Of a stretch of DNA of 64,000 bases, positions 63,615-64,000 are shown piece after piece (the stretch's first letter is position 1; every line of letters starts with the position of its first letter). Below the pieces are notes generated by a model, which made no database searches, had not been told where the DNA came from, and saw nothing but the letters and a program-made list of their open reading frames with translations. The stretch lies in NCBI GenBank assembly GCA_963663245.1, contig OY760143.1, positions 1,798,001 through 1,862,000 of the forward strand, in the 5' to 3' direction. This DNA comes from JAFGVL01 sp963663245. GTDB lineage: Bacteria > Bacteroidota > Bacteroidia > Bacteroidales > Paludibacteraceae. The position numbers were made by a program, and so were the translations under genes.

Positions 63615-63730
63615 AAAATATATTTTAAAGGTTGGTATTAAATAACAATGTCTATTTATCAGATTCACTAACAAATATACAAAAAACATCAAAGCAAAGG
63701 ATCGTCTATTTAATAGTTTAAGTAAAAAAG

Positions 63731-63766
63731 AAAGCCTGTTGAATTCTAAAAACATCAACAGGCTTT
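63731..63766 (-). terminator. Terminator of the MCE-like gene
   Basis: AAAGCCTGTTGA and TCAACAGGCTTT are exact complements around a 12-nt loop. The minus strand goes on into a T-run. Confidence 0.85.
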
Positions 63767-63784
63767 TCTGTATTTTATTATTTA

Positions 63785-64000
63785 TTATTTTTTCTTCTCA
63801 CTTTTTCCAAATACAGAGAAGTGAATATAGCGTCTTGGATTTTTATTAATATCAACAACTAATTTATTTGCGTTATCACTAGTATGTTTTAAGTTATTAT
63901 ACAAAGCTTTATCGTTAATCAACAAACCTAGTGAACCATCTTTACTATTCATACTCTCAGTAATTGCGTTTAAGTTAGCCATAGTAGAATCTATATTACT
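63785..64000 (-). CDS. MCE/MlaD-like protein, C-terminal end only
   Basis: The last 72 codons of a gene that continues beyond the right edge of the window. The frame runs open through the boundary (upstream codons read SNIDST before MANLNAITES). The segment SMNSKDGSLGLLINDKALYNNLKHTSDNANKLVVDI is typical of the helical end of MlaD-type lipid-transport subunits, where repeated G-x-L-G-x-L-x-x-D occurs. The gene has its own terminator. The identification rests only on the tail. Confidence 0.7.
   Translation of the reverse strand, partial: SNIDSTMANLNAITESMNSKDGSLGLLINDKALYNNLKHTSDNANKLVVDINKNPRRYIHFSVFGKSEKKK

Noticed and set aside
1..64000. Search by eye for CRISPR arrays, tRNA/rRNA genes, transposases and integrases
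   Set aside because: No regularly spaced repeats, cloverleaf-type genes or transposase/integrase motifs were seen. A tRNA could be missed by eye in AT-rich gaps, but none looked convincing.

Overview
The window is about 64 kb of AT-rich DNA from a Gram-negative member of the Bacteroidota, most likely Bacteroidales or a related marine or anaerobic order such as Marinilabiliales (placement is inference). The evidence is four secreted proteins with a C-terminal type IX secretion (T9SS) type A sorting domain, -7 elements of the form TAnnTTTG with TTG about 20 nt upstream, few Shine-Dalgarno sequences, and family signatures typical of the phylum (DUF4783, DUF4861, a paired Wza-like/BY-kinase capsule exporter, PiT and Na/Pi transporters with PhoU-like tails). 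I saw no rRNA, tRNA, CRISPR array, intact insertion sequence or prophage.

Layout. 1-8.8 kb: GtrB-type glycosyltransferase, small membrane-anchored protein, nitroreductase, transketolase, an ORF6N-domain gene flanked and interrupted by a striking palindrome, yaaA, a GLUG-repeat T9SS protein, a short BioD-like protein and a CoA-type Nudix hydrolase. 8.8-20.6 kb: YgiQ radical SAM enzyme, peptidase T, a T9SS protein, aspS, fabD, a class A penicillin-binding protein and a TPR protein. 20.6-23.4 kb: kduI-kduD-DUF4861, the lower part of a pectin/uronate degradation route. A T9SS-exported family 10 pectate lyase at 62.2-63.6 kb could supply its substrate.

23.5-42.3 kb is a surface polysaccharide locus on the minus strand, divided by prs on the plus strand. 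One part (28.7 to 23.5 kb) encodes two tandem Wza-like export lipoproteins, a tyrosine autokinase and a nucleotide-sugar dehydrogenase. The other (42.3 to 29.9 kb) encodes a Wzx flippase, Wzy-like polymerase, Wzz-like protein, five glycosyltransferases, WecB, UDP-galactopyranose mutase, a sugar epimerase/reductase and a WecA/MraY-type initiating transferase. The gene content predicts a Wzx/Wzy-made glycan with ManNAc or ManNAcA and galactofuranose. A 20-codon open frame with a clear AAGGAG site overlaps the wzx start.

42.5-64 kb: manA; an AsmA-like protein joined to a PD40/TPR lipid- or envelope-related protein by a TAGTG junction; an NfsA-like nitroreductase; two adjacent phosphate transporters; a small YfiM-like membrane protein; a large secreted HExxH metallopeptidase-like T9SS protein; nadC with a DUF4783 gene; rlmH overlapping a 1211-residue histidine kinase; an outer-membrane beta-barrel protein; the pectate lyase; and the 3' end of an MCE/MlaD-like gene running off the right edge. 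Many gene ends carry strong, often bidirectional, intrinsic terminators.

The least explained signal is the palindrome pair at 4229-4257 and 4542-4576. The second copy is a perfect 35-nt palindrome inside the ORF6N coding region, and the first lies 82 nt before the start of the same gene.
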